NCBI RefSeq assembly: GCF_000485595.1
Contig: NW_014577142.1
Coordinates: 630,778-671,736 of the forward strand
Length of the DNA: 40,959 bases
Direction of reading: 5' to 3'
Source of the DNA: Priapulus caudatus
Taxonomy: Eukaryota > Priapulida > Priapulimorpha > Priapulimorphida > Priapulidae
In this document: piece after piece, positions 31,778-40,959 of the stretch
Layout: every line of letters begins with the position of its first letter
How positions within the stretch are numbered: the first letter of the stretch is position 1
Translations under genes and position numbers: made by a program
Notes under the pieces: generated by a model
Told to the model about the DNA's origin: nothing
The model's database searches: none
Seen by the model: only the letters and a program-made list of their open reading frames with translations

Positions 31778-32193
31778 ATGTTACTGGTTATACTGATGAC
31801 TTTAGTGCACTATGGAACAAGCGTGCATGCGATTGAGCTCATGAGTAAGTGGGAAATACATATGTATATTCTCGGTGTTTGGGTGTGTGCGTACGTGCGC
31901 GCTTGTGTGCGTTCGTACGTGCGCGTACGTGCGTGCTTGTGTGCGTGCGCAATTTGGTAATTAATATTTTACGCGTTATTTGTTGCAGGTAATGAGATAA
32001 CGTGTCGAGGAGACAATATTGAGATGGAATTATTCTTCAGCGACCCATTCTACGGTGAAGTGTACGCCGATCGTTTTCATTCCGACGCTAATTGTCGGAT
32101 TTGGGGAACCGGATCGAGATTCGTCGTGCTGAAGTTTGATCATTGGGGCTGTGGTGTCGTGGAAAACACATCGGTAGGTATTCCTTTATGTAA

Positions 32194-32256
<63 letters not shown>

Positions 32257-34453
32257 TGTGTGTGTTGTGTGTGCGTGCGTGCGTGCGTGCGCGCGTTCAT
32301 GCATGCTCGCATAGTGTATATTTGCGTATATAGATAATTAATATAAATATAACGAGCAGAGAGATGATAAGGCAGAGTATGTCAGTCAGCGTGGGCGATG
32401 CATACACACATATATGGTACCTTTTAAAATAGAGTAAAATTGCATGTGCAACCCCTTTATATATTTAACATCTTTAAATAGCTCTCTTAATGCAAATAGT
32501 GGGCCTAGATGTGTAATTATTTAGTCATTTCGTTAGGAGACGGCATTTAAAGTTGTTAGCTGTAAGCGGTAATATCCTAAGTGCAATACTACACTGCCCC
32601 CTATATGTCTCGAAATTTTGAAATATTATTTTGACTTACACCACTATGCCCCATGAAGATATCACTTTACTCATTCATATTCTGGGCACCTATACTCAAA
32701 ATGACAAAAAATGCACCTAGCCCACTATTGCATTAAGGGGCTCTTATGATCTCTATACTATAGGAGAAGACGTATCAGGTGTTTGTCAACGTCGCACAAC
32801 GCCAAAACCTGATCAAGGCCGACGACCAGGCGTTCCTTGTCACCTGTCACTACGACATTGACATGTCGGTGACAATCAGCGCTAATGAGTTAGAGGTGGG
32901 ACAGCTGTCCACCGCCCTCGTGCACAACACGCCTCCGCCGCCGCAGATTCGCCTCACGGTGTGGGAAGGCAGCGACAATGACGGCAAGACGACACCAGCA
33001 ACCTTCGTCGACATCGGCGAATCTCTGCTGCTCGTTGCTAGCTTAGAAGATGCCAGTAAGTGCAATGCTGATTTAATCAATCGATTCATGAATATATAAT
33101 TTACAGGTAGTATCACCTTACATGCGTGTGTAATTTTGCTAAGTCTCTGACATCGTTCTCTCGTCGTGCAGGTATCTATCAGAACATCCTTCTCTATGAC
33201 TGCCGCGCATTCAGTGCAGCTGATCAGAGCTTCCAGGTGCAACTAGTTGACAGTGCTGAGTAAGTATACACAGTTTCATTTGATCTCAGTGATATATATG
33301 TTGAACAAAATGGTAGTCGATTGTGGTCAAACGTTATCATTCACCGTTTTATCAAGTAGATAAAGAATGTTCGTATTTTTTTCCATTTTTAGATGTGTCA
33401 ACTCTGGTCTAGTTGATGACATCATCCAGACGGAGAATGTACAGAAGAGCGTGGGAGGAGACAGTCCGGTCGAGAAGTGGATCGCATTCAGAGCTTTCAA
33501 GTTCCCGGATGCAGACATAGTGCGCTTCCAATGCCAGGCGTTCGCTTGTTTCTTGGCATCTGATTGCGATGACACGGTATGACAGCCCTCTACGATTTCC
33601 ACTATCCATAAAATGCATATTTTCCTCAAATTAATCAGGGTCAGGTGAAGATTGGCATTCGATCATCTAACTGAGCGTGATCATTGCTTTCGGCATGTGC
33701 CATCTTCTAAGCATCCTTTAAAGTTTAGCTTCTTTGTTTCTGTCATTCCGTATTGGAATTCTCTCTCTTCATTTTAGTAAATTGCAAATTTGCAGCTTTT
33801 TCCACTACAACCCGCAGTGTTGATCTATCGATCAACTTGTCTCTCCGTCTTCGTTATAGTCCCTTGGACTTTTGAAGACTACTATTTATGAGGTTATGCA
33901 GATTACACTACGTGTTGGGCCTATACTATTGTTGCATAGTTGTACGTCACTAATATATTCGTTTACCGCGTGATTCAGTGTTCACCCGTCAGGAGAAGGA
34001 AGCGTGAGACGGAGGAAGAATTTATACAGAGCGATGTTCCGACGCTGACACTCAGTGGCGAGATCCGAGTGCGCACGACTAACTCTTCTCCTACAAGCCA
34101 AGGTAAATTATTTTGAAATTAAAATCACAGGATACCTATATAACGCGCAAAAATTAAACACATTCTCGACGACATTAGAACGTATAAGCAAGGTCGCGAC
34201 ACGTAATTATGTGTAAAAAAAAACACATACATTGATAGCTGATAACCTTTCACGGATTGTTTTTCCAGCTTCCCACACAAGTCACCGTAACGACATCTGC
34301 CTCCCAGCTCCTGCACTGAGTGTGGGTCTAGCTGTCATCATCGTCATCATCATAGCCATCGCCGCTGTCGCCACGATCCGTTGTCGAAGAACGTATGACG
34401 ATACCGAAGTACTCGTGACGTCATTCAGAAGAAATTCCGACGCGCGTCAATGA
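31778..34453 (+). CDS. ZP-domain transmembrane protein, gene B, complete
   Basis: Seven exons join without a break: 31778-31844, 31989-32173, 32764-33055, 33172-33259, 33393-33576, 33979-34102, 34269-34453, all GT-AG and phase-consistent, giving 374 residues. Order: signal peptide (MLLVILMTLVHYGTSVHA), ZP-N part (ITCRGDNIEMELFF… CGVVENTS), QVFVNVAQRQ and FLVTCHYDID, ZP-C part ending FRAFKFPDADIVRFQCQAF with paired cysteines, a furin-type site RRRKR (residues 277-281), a membrane segment near 330-350 (LSVGLAVIIVIIIAIAAVA) and a short basic tail. This is the usual ZP protein plan, in which furin cleavage before the membrane anchor releases a polymerising ectodomain; roles range from egg coats to epithelial matrices. 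Specific function cannot be read. The 3' UTR probably ends after AATAAA at 34857. Gene A is its divergently transcribed paralogue. Confidence 0.92.
32195..32254. repeat. TA microsatellite in ZP gene B intron 2
   Basis: A TA run followed by TGTG and CGTG repeats. A CGTG/CGTA-rich run also fills intron 1 (31884-31950). Confidence 0.85.
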
Positions 34454-34580
34454 AGACTATGTTAGCTTGAATATATTTAGTCGTAGAGTTCAGCAAAGCT
34501 GGTAGTTGAATATTACAAAGAGTCCATTATAGAAAAATATACAGAATTCTATTATGAACTCTTCATGTTACAAAGATATG

Positions 34581-34750
34581 CAGGGAAGTAGCTAACCTCA
34601 ATTTTTTTACCTGAGAAAAGGGGGGGGGGCATTTTGTGCTATGGGTAGACAGTTAACGATGCGTTTTCTGTGTTGGAAATGTAATATACTGTTCGCATTA
34701 GTCTGGGGGCAACTTCCCCCTTGCCTCCCGCTCCCCAAACTACGACCCTG
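34581..34750. mobile_element. Degenerate hAT-like MITE in ZP gene B 3' UTR
   Basis: Starts CAGGGAAGTAGCTAACCT and ends CAAACTACGACCCTG with a G-tract interior, resembling the CAGTGGCGTAGC elements. No target duplication is visible, so boundaries are approximate. Confidence 0.45.
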
Positions 34751-34856
34751 CTAAAGCTCGGAATGGCAACTTGTAAATGTGTGTACATTGTGCATTTGTA
34801 CTTGTTAAATCTTGATATTGGATTGCATGTTGAATTTGCATGCATTGTGAGATTTG

Positions 34857-34862
34857 AATAAA
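34857..34862 (+). promoter_or_regulatory. Polyadenylation signal of ZP gene B
   Basis: AATAAA about 400 bp after the stop codon, in AT-rich sequence. It is the first canonical signal downstream. Confidence 0.5.
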
Positions 34863-35059
34863 TCTCAAAAATTGTGGATACTATATTTTATAATTCCTAA
34901 TTAAACAATGGTTTTACATTATTAATAGGTAATACTTGTGACGTTTTCATGTTATTCTTTTTTTGCAAAATGTATTGTACCATAGCTCATTTTTAGATCT
35001 AGTATCCATTCCGTCCTTATTATTTCTCTGCTTTAATATCATTTCTCTTCATCCCCTTC

Positions 35060-35250
35060 TCGCTTGCTCTCTCTCTCTCTCTCTCCTCTTTCTTTTCTGT
35101 CATTCATTCTCCACCCCTCTCTCACCATCTCTCTTTTTGATATATTTCTTTCTCTTTCATTTGTCTCTCTTTCTCTGCCTATTTCTCTTCTCTCTTTCTT
35201 TCTCTCTCTCCCTCTCTCTATCACTGCCCCTCTCTCTCTCAGCTCTCCCT
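35060..35250. repeat. CT-rich microsatellite
   Basis: Imperfect CTCT/TTTCT run; frames through it are serine/leucine artefacts. From here to 35761 no gene is seen. Confidence 0.8.
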
Positions 35251-35761
35251 CTTTTACACAAGCTAACACACATGCATGCCACGAATTCTCATGAGAGCAC
35301 TGAACTGTATACAGTAACCATATACTAAATACATGTGTCATCATATACAGTTCAGCGCAGAAAAGTCACTTGTAAAAGTTTATACGAGAAATTGCTGCCG
35401 CCCAACTCCCATCTCGGAATATCATGAAATAAATTTGAATTTTTAGACGAATGGCCTAGCAAAGGCATGACATACACAGCAGAATATAAAGTAATTAATA
35501 AAGTAAAGTAATTTAATATAGTTGCAACATGATGCACTACAATAAAATGTCTATATATATATATTTAGTATTTGCACACATTAATTTATTTGATATGTTA
35601 GATCACACACTAACAATATCAACGGGAAACCTGCAGGGATATGCACTTTCCCAGACATTCAATGTAAAGTACGGATGGAAGGTAATACAAATTCCTTACT
35701 TACATTTGTACATGCTAGGAATTTTAGAGTGCAATGACAGGCAGAGTGAGTGTCTTCATTT

Positions 35762-36794
35762 CTAGATTCCATCTGATTTGCAGTGTTTAGACATTCTTTT
35801 TAGAGTGCGGATGCCTGGTAATGCAAATTTGCTGCTTAACATGCTGTACGTACTAGGACTTTTATCATGCAATGACTGACAGAGTGCCTTCATTTCTTGA
35901 CTCCATCTTTTTTTTTTGCTTTTCGCATCTGCCATTCTCAACTGAGCAATAAAAAAGTCTAGGGGAAGACCAGTTAGATATTTGGAAACCCCATTAATGA
36001 CAGATTGCATATCGGACGTCTTGGCTTTTTGTACTTCCACGAGCTTGTTCATTGCTTCCAATTTTTTGGACAATCTATAATTTTTCACTCTGCAGATGTT
36101 GAGTTTCTTTCTAAGCTCAATTTCTTTTGCTGTTGCTGGGACAGTCAGCTTATTTGGTGTAGCTCCAGATACACCAAGACAGGCAGGCACAGGTACATCT
36201 TCTGTTGCTTGCTCATTTCCTAGAAAATGAATGTTGGTTGAAAAAAAAAACGTCGGACCTGTTGGACTGAATGTGATTTGTTAGGCAGGGTGGTGAGATA
36301 TTGTCCAAGACTGTCGGTCCTACAACTGGGCACTCAATGTTAATAACTGACAACAAAAATGGCGAAAATCAGTGTGGCCAGCACAAGTCAGCTCACTCCC
36401 TGACCTACTATCCGGCAGAGAAAACAGGAAAATTTACATTATGTGCATTGGCAGTGGGATCAAGTCTGCTGCCACCACACTACAGTACACACATATATTA
36501 TTATATATATATATATACACAACACCATATATATGAGGTTATATATAGTGTTACATATATCTATCTATCTATACATCTATATATATATATCTTTCTCTCT
36601 CTCTCTCTCTCTCTCTATCTATATCTATATCTATATCTATATCTATATTCTAATATGACTATATTTATATATATATATATATAGAGAGAGAGAGCGAGAG
36701 AGTGAGAGGAGAGAGAGAGAGAGAGAGAAAGAAGAGAGCAGGGGAGAGAGGAGAGAGCAGGGAAGAGAGAGAGGAGAGCGGGGAGAGTGTGAGA

Positions 36795-36825
<31 letters not shown>

Positions 36826-36832
36826 GAGAGGG

Positions 36833-36869
<37 letters not shown>

Positions 36870-37287
36870 CGGGGGAAAGTGTGAGAGAGGGGTGAGAGGG
36901 AGAAGGAGAGGGAGAGGGAGAGAAAGAGATAGATAGATATGTGCTACATTGTGTGAGCGTGGTGGGGTGGGGCAGACTTGATCCCACTGCCTACAAAGTA
37001 TACAAAGACATTAACTGCTACCTTTTGGTTTCTTGGAAGAGGCCGCAGCTTGAGGAAGAACTCGTTTTGTTGGCGGTTTTCTCGGTACTGGATTTCGTGG
37101 TGGATTCGGGATGTTGAAAATCAATGGTACTGCATTTGGCATCAACCTTTTACGAGGTCTTGCAACCCCCTTGTCAGCTGGATTCATATACTGTGACGCA
37201 TCGAAATGTTCCTCACACAAACTCCTGTATTTTACATTGCCCACATTTATGTCTGTCCTTCTTGTGTTAATAATCCAGCGTTTACAC
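35762..37287 (-). CDS. THAP-domain protein derived from a P-element-type transposase
   Basis: Exon 37287-37022 (after ttctttaaaag|G) encodes the second half of a THAP zinc finger: RCKRWIINTRR, the C-x2-H pair LCEEHF, and AVPLIF, which matches the AVPTIF box. Exon 36219-35762 joins it in phase 1 (AAAAG|GTAGCA to tttctag|GA). It encodes a coiled coil (ELRKKLNICRVKNYRLSKKL) and then KKRWSQEMKALCQSLHDKSP followed by YSMLSSKFALPGIRTLKR, the block that opens the transposase region in P-element/THAP9 proteins, and ends in TAG. The RNase H-like catalytic part is absent, so this is a truncated or domesticated DNA-binding protein. The first exon with the leading C-x4-C is not certain: a frame at ATG 37552 (MPFKCSVP) has only the first cysteine. 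I infer DNA binding; the target is unknown. Confidence 0.75.
36450..36991. mobile_element. Inverted-repeat element with microsatellite interior, in THAP gene intron
   Basis: GGCAGTGGGATCAAGTCTGC at 36450-36469 is repeated exactly inverted at 36972-36991, followed inwards by related CCACCAC sequence. The interior is TA, TATC, CT and then GA microsatellite. No target duplication is clear. The right end lies 30 bp from the exon donor at 37022. Confidence 0.6.
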
Positions 37288-38220
37288 CTTTTAAAGAAAA
37301 ACATCACAACTGTTGTTAGCGTATGGCCAGCCTAAGCCAATTAACACATTCCCCGCGAAACACGAGTCAGCTCGTGTGAACAATCGAATTGTTTAGCACA
37401 AATAAACAATCTTGTATTACTATACTGTACGCACTGTGAAAACATGGACAATGGAGCAAATTTTTAATTTCCGACCAGGATTGATCATAGACATTATGGT
37501 CGTGAAAAACGGGACGATCCCGGTTTTCCGGAACAGAACATTTGAACGGCATTTACAAGTGAAAGAGAGTAGAGAAACATTGTGACTTTGTCTTTGGTAG
37601 TACTAGTAAATACATTTCGTGTTTATTTACCATCATGTAGTACTAATGTGCTAGGGGTCCTAGACTAAAAATGACGTGGCCATTCTTAATTGTTTTCATT
37701 TCACAAACCATGTAATAAATATTACCCAATACCCTACCTTTCGATGTCTTTTTTTGGGAAGTTGAAAAAACAGAGGTCTTTATTGTTATTTCTAGAATTT
37801 GTGCAAGGAATAGCGGCACAATAATGACTATGTCCAGCCATTTTGCAGGATAGAGTTCGCCTAGACGGGTTATTATAACTTATATTGTCCTCATAGTCAT
37901 AGCACTCTCACTCTGCATAGGGGCCTACAAACAAATACTGAAATAGGTAGGTCCCTACCGTCAATGTCCTAGAAAGTAGAGTCTAGAGACAGGGTAGAAA
38001 TCTAGGAAAGGGGTGAAGTCCGAGACCGACTATTTTGCTTATATCAGTGCACAAATAGAATATTTTTCTAATATTACTGCCTCTATCGCTCAAGATAACA
38101 TGAGTGAACGATTAATCAAACATGACATATTGTCACGTAAACAGTAAAAACCATAACAAATGACAGCAAAATGCGACGATATTGGCTACCGATAGATGGC
38201 GGTAAGAAAAATGTGTATCC
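37288..38220. other. Upstream region of the THAP gene, no confirmed exon
   Basis: Contains the doubtful THAP start frame (37552-37367, minus). The remainder is AT-rich with no feature I can support. Confidence 0.4.
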
Positions 38221-38227
38221 GCCCGTG

Positions 38228-38256
38228 ATTGGCCAAGTTGATTTTGCGTATAAAAG
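38228..38256 (+). promoter_or_regulatory. CCAAT/TATA promoter
   Basis: ATTGG (inverted CCAAT) at 38228-38232 and TATAAAAG at 38249-38256 stand about 50 bp before ATG 38306. The combination and spacing fit a Pol II core promoter on the plus strand. Confidence 0.5.
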
Positions 38257-38305
38257 AGGAGAATACAAAAATCTTTCATCGGATCACATACTTTAGGAGC
38301 TGAAA

Positions 38306-39201
38306 ATGATTATTTCGACTATTTTCTACCAAGTGGCATTAGTACTATTAAAGCTAGATAGCCATGTACTTCAGCTGTGTTACATGAGAGTTTTGTCATA
38401 TGTTGTCCGGCGTTTTTAAAAGCTATCGCGAATTTACTCACGGACACCACATTTATGCCTGGAAAACAGTCGCGCAGTCGAATGGGGACCGTAGTTTGAG
38501 GTATTTCATTTTAAATTATCAGTGTCCAGCAACCCATCTCCGTATGCTGCATGTCATTGACACACATGTTAGCCAGTGGGGAGATGGAGAGGCGATGGTG
38601 GTTACTGTCGAGGCCGAAGATTGCATGAAATCAGGGGCGTAAATCCCGGGGGGAAGAGGGATGCATCCCCCCGCTCTTGAAGGAGGGGGGATGGCCTGTA
38701 CAAATATCTCCCTGATATTCAAAAAAAAAGAGAAAAAAAGAATAGACAAAAAGTAGGTTGCAAACATACAAAAACACGTGCAATTGTGAGAAATTGCAAT
38801 TCTTACCTGTGTTTTAATACATGTATTATTACTATATAGTAACCTAGCTATAACTGTGTACGCTCTCTGAAAAGTCATGAAAAGTGTTTTGAATCCTAAC
38901 TTGTAGTGTTGAGTTTAGGGTTGAGATAGTGTCATCAGACATGAGAATATATGGCCCACAGTATGCCTCAGATTGCAGGAAAATGCATGGCTTAAATATT
39001 TCATTTTTTGGGGGGGGGGCATGCCCCCAGACCCCCTAGCACTGGCATGCCTACGGCAAGCGGGCCAGCTTGCGGCAGCCAAGGTTAATTTCGCCCCCCT
39101 GCTATCGTGGATTATCTCCCCCACTCCTCGGTACGGATTTACGCCTCTGCATGAAATGGATCGGAGAATACGGGGAGGGAACGATGGTGGATAAGATGTG
39201 A
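38306..39201 (+). pseudogene. Candidate gene interrupted by a hAT-type element
   Basis: Behind the promoter lie a 37-codon frame (38306-38419) and an overlapping 80-codon frame from ATG 38400. The latter includes FTHGHHIYAWKTVAQSNGD and LRMLHVIDTHVSQWGDGEAM, and runs into the transposon at 38632, where it stops. Across the insertion, counting one copy of the target duplication, the frame stays open for 14 further codons to TGA at 39199-39201. The peptide is not low in complexity, but I do not recognise it. The two ATGs in different frames and the lack of homology keep confidence low. Confidence 0.35.
38632..39149. mobile_element. hAT-type non-autonomous transposon, perfect 8-bp TSD
   Basis: Begins CAGGGGCGTAAATCC; the right end, reverse complemented, is CAGAGGCGTAAATCC. 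CATGAAAT stands at 38624-38631 and 39150-39157. The 518-bp interior includes a GGGGGCATGCCCCCAGACCC block. The minus frame 39541-38915 runs through it and is not a gene. Confidence 0.9.
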
Positions 39202-39339
39202 TGTGTAGTGGAAGCTCCAGAAAGATTAGCTGGCCCGCCCCCCTCCTGGCAGTATTGCACCATTTAATTCGTTCTGGAATATTTATTTCTAAACTAATTG
39301 ATCTCGAGAGAAAAATATACAATACTACAGATATACGCA

Positions 39340-39539
39340 ACATAACACACACATACACACACGACGCGCACGACCCCACACAACACACACACACACACCA
39401 CACACACACACCCCACACACACACACACACACAGAGAGAGAGAGACAGCGTAGAGAGAAGAGAGAGAGAGATGAGAGAGAGAGAGAGAAAGAGAAAGTGG
39501 AGAGAGAGAAAGAGAGCGAGAGAGAGCCGCGTAGAGACC

Positions 39540-39576
<37 letters not shown>

Positions 39577-40040
39577 GAGAGAGAGAGCGAGCAAGAGAGA
39601 GCGGCGAATAGAGACAGAGAGAGAAAGAGAGCAGAGCCAGAGAGAGAGAGAGAGAGAGAAAGCGAGAGATCGAGCGAAGCCAGAGAGAAAGGGAGTGGAG
39701 AGAGAGAGCAACGATGAGGAGAGAGAGAGACGCGCGCGAAAGAGATTAGAAAGAGAGCGCAAGAGAGGGAGTGGAGAAAGAGCGAGAGAGAGAGACGGAG
39801 AGACGAAAGCAGAGCCGAGAGAGAGAGAGGGAGAGAAAGAGTGTAGTGAGAGAGAGAAGAGTGTGAGAGAGAGTGAGAGAGAGAGAGAGAAGAGTGAGAG
39901 AGAGAGAGAGAAGAGAAGAGAGAAAGAAAAAGGCGATAGGAACAGCGAGAGAGAAGCGAGAGAGAGAGAAAGAGAGAGAGAAGAGAAGCCCATAAGAGAC
40001 AGAGAGAGAGACGAGAGAGATTAGAGCAGATAGAAAGCAA
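39340..40040. repeat. CA then GA microsatellite, copy 2
   Basis: A CA run (39346-39432) followed by about 600 bp of degenerate GAGA, matching 25814-26370 in order of interruptions. The serine/leucine and arginine/glutamate frames are artefacts. Confidence 0.9.
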
Positions 40041-40122
40041 AGCAAATTGCTATTCTTGCAATGACGGTGAGTGAGAGGAGCGTTCATGGCAGAATCCGGA
40101 CGTCCGATGCTTACCATTACAC

Positions 40123-40250
40123 ATGTGTGTGTGTGTGTGTGTGTGGTGTGTGTGTGTGTGTGTGGTGTGTGTGTGCCGTGTGTGGTGGGCGCGTGTGTGT
40201 GTGTGCCGGCGCCGCGCGTGTGTGTCCTCGTAACCTATCGTGTGTGTGTG
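40123..40250. repeat. TG microsatellite, copy 2
   Basis: Duplicate of 26461-26585. Sequence before it (ATGACGGTGAGTGA…GAGCGTTCATG) and after it (CTGACCCT…GAGCTAGAATC) matches the first copy with scattered indels. Confidence 0.85.
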
Positions 40251-40732
40251 CCGTGGCCCGTGAATTCTGTTACGTTAAATAATCGCTCTGACCCTGGAGC
40301 TAGAATCTGATTAAGACTCGTCAGTAAAAATGTCCAGGCGGCAGGAGAAGAAATCAGCACGACGACGTAGTTATTAGACACAGAAAAAAATCACAGTCTT
40401 TTAGCTAGCAAAGATGATTTATTGACACGTTTAGAGTGCAATTTCACAAACCTTACTGCTTAACTCAACCTGTTCTGCTACGAGTAAACAGCAACAATAA
40501 CTAATTAACGTGACATGTAACGAATCATACGGGTGACAAATATTATTACGCGGTCATGGAAAGTTCTTACTGATCTATTATTATCAAAGAAGTAGAAACA
40601 GTGTGTGATGCAAAACATGAAAGACTGGTCAAGCGTATATTTTACAAGATGGCGCCAGCCAACTACTTGGCCAAACTATGTCACATGTTGTTCTCACTAG
40701 CAATATTTACATTAACATTGTAACATTTTTCG

Positions 40733-40922
40733 TTAGACGAGCGTCTTTCTATAGCGACTAAGACTAGAGGTTCTGTTGTCTGAGCGTCCTGATGTGATGA
40801 CGTGTAACAGCGACGAGACGACGGCGACGATGACAATGATGACGATCGCAGCTAAGCCGATACCGAAAGCGCAAAGCTGGCATGCATGATTTTTTTGCCT
40901 CTCTGACGTCAGTTGAAGAGGC
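40733..40922 (-). CDS. ZP gene C: last exon (membrane segment), gene runs off the right edge
   Basis: The minus strand has ttatgttacag|G at 40922 and then a frame with AFGIGLAAIVIIVIVAVVSS, the same membrane segment as the last exon of gene A (27257 and below). An indel between the splice site and the membrane segment shifts the frame. The other exons would lie beyond 40959. It may be a third paralogue or a second assembled copy of gene A. Confidence 0.6.
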
Positions 40923-40959
40923 CTGTAACATAAAAACACCACGGTAAAAAAAAATTAAG

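Noticed and set aside
37367-37552. First THAP exon (MPFKCSVP…)
   Set aside because: Only one of the two leading zinc cysteines is present and there is no good donor, so I did not add it to the gene.

Overview
The window looks like nuclear DNA of a metazoan, most likely a marine invertebrate; the sequence does not let me name the phylum. The evidence is split genes with GT-AG introns and conserved phases, animal gene families (an AREL1-type ubiquitin-ligase amino terminus, zona pellucida (ZP) domain membrane proteins, a THAP/P-element-derived protein), eukaryotic tRNA-Asp and tRNA-Lys genes, many non-autonomous DNA transposons with target-site duplications (TSDs), and heavy microsatellite load. 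There are two N runs (16768 and 25789-25813). Parts of the assembly (about 16.7-24 kb, 25.8-29.3 kb, 39.4-41 kb) carry many one-base indels and appear unpolished.

Layout. 1-930 is a minisatellite with CA/GA/CACG linkers. 1519-10054 (minus) holds the 5' part of an AREL1-like gene: a candidate amino-terminal extension ending in a SAM-like segment, a membrane anchor and the first filamin-type repeat. The HECT part would lie beyond the left edge. Introns and flanks carry microsatellites and small transposons (TA-flanked at 2782, 6-bp TSD at 5313). 10.95-12.65 kb is a transposon nest. 12929-13267 (minus) is a small single-exon membrane protein gene with a palindromic element inserted one base after its stop. 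14732-15640 (plus) holds the first two coding exons of an unidentified gene, with two related 9-bp-TSD elements in and after them. 16.77-18.07 kb is a cyclic tetranucleotide satellite.

20.14-23.83 kb is a tandem array of five units of about 0.73 kb. Each has a tRNA-Asp gene (plus) converging on a tRNA-Lys gene (minus); the spacer carries a degenerate tRNA-Asp relic of the same length. Several tRNA copies are broken, and the first Asp copy carries a glycine anticodon. 24.97-25.5 kb holds a broken reading frame beside a tandem palindromic repeat and the N gap.

27.05-34.45 kb is a head-to-head pair of ZP-domain genes. Gene B (plus, seven exons, 374 residues) is complete. Gene A (minus) has distinct first, second and last exons, but exons 3-6 and their introns are nearly the same as in B apart from indels. 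A third last exon (gene C, minus) enters at the right edge, inside a direct duplicate (39.43-40.95 kb) of 25.8-27.28 kb. Between lie a THAP/P-element-derived gene (minus, 35762-37287), a TATA/CCAAT promoter with an ORF interrupted by a hAT-type element (38.2-39.2 kb), and GA/CA microsatellites.

The most interesting points are the homogenised inverted ZP gene pair, the Asp/Lys tRNA array with its relic and anticodon variant, the possible SAM-AREL1 fusion, and the transposons whose exact TSDs can be read by eye.
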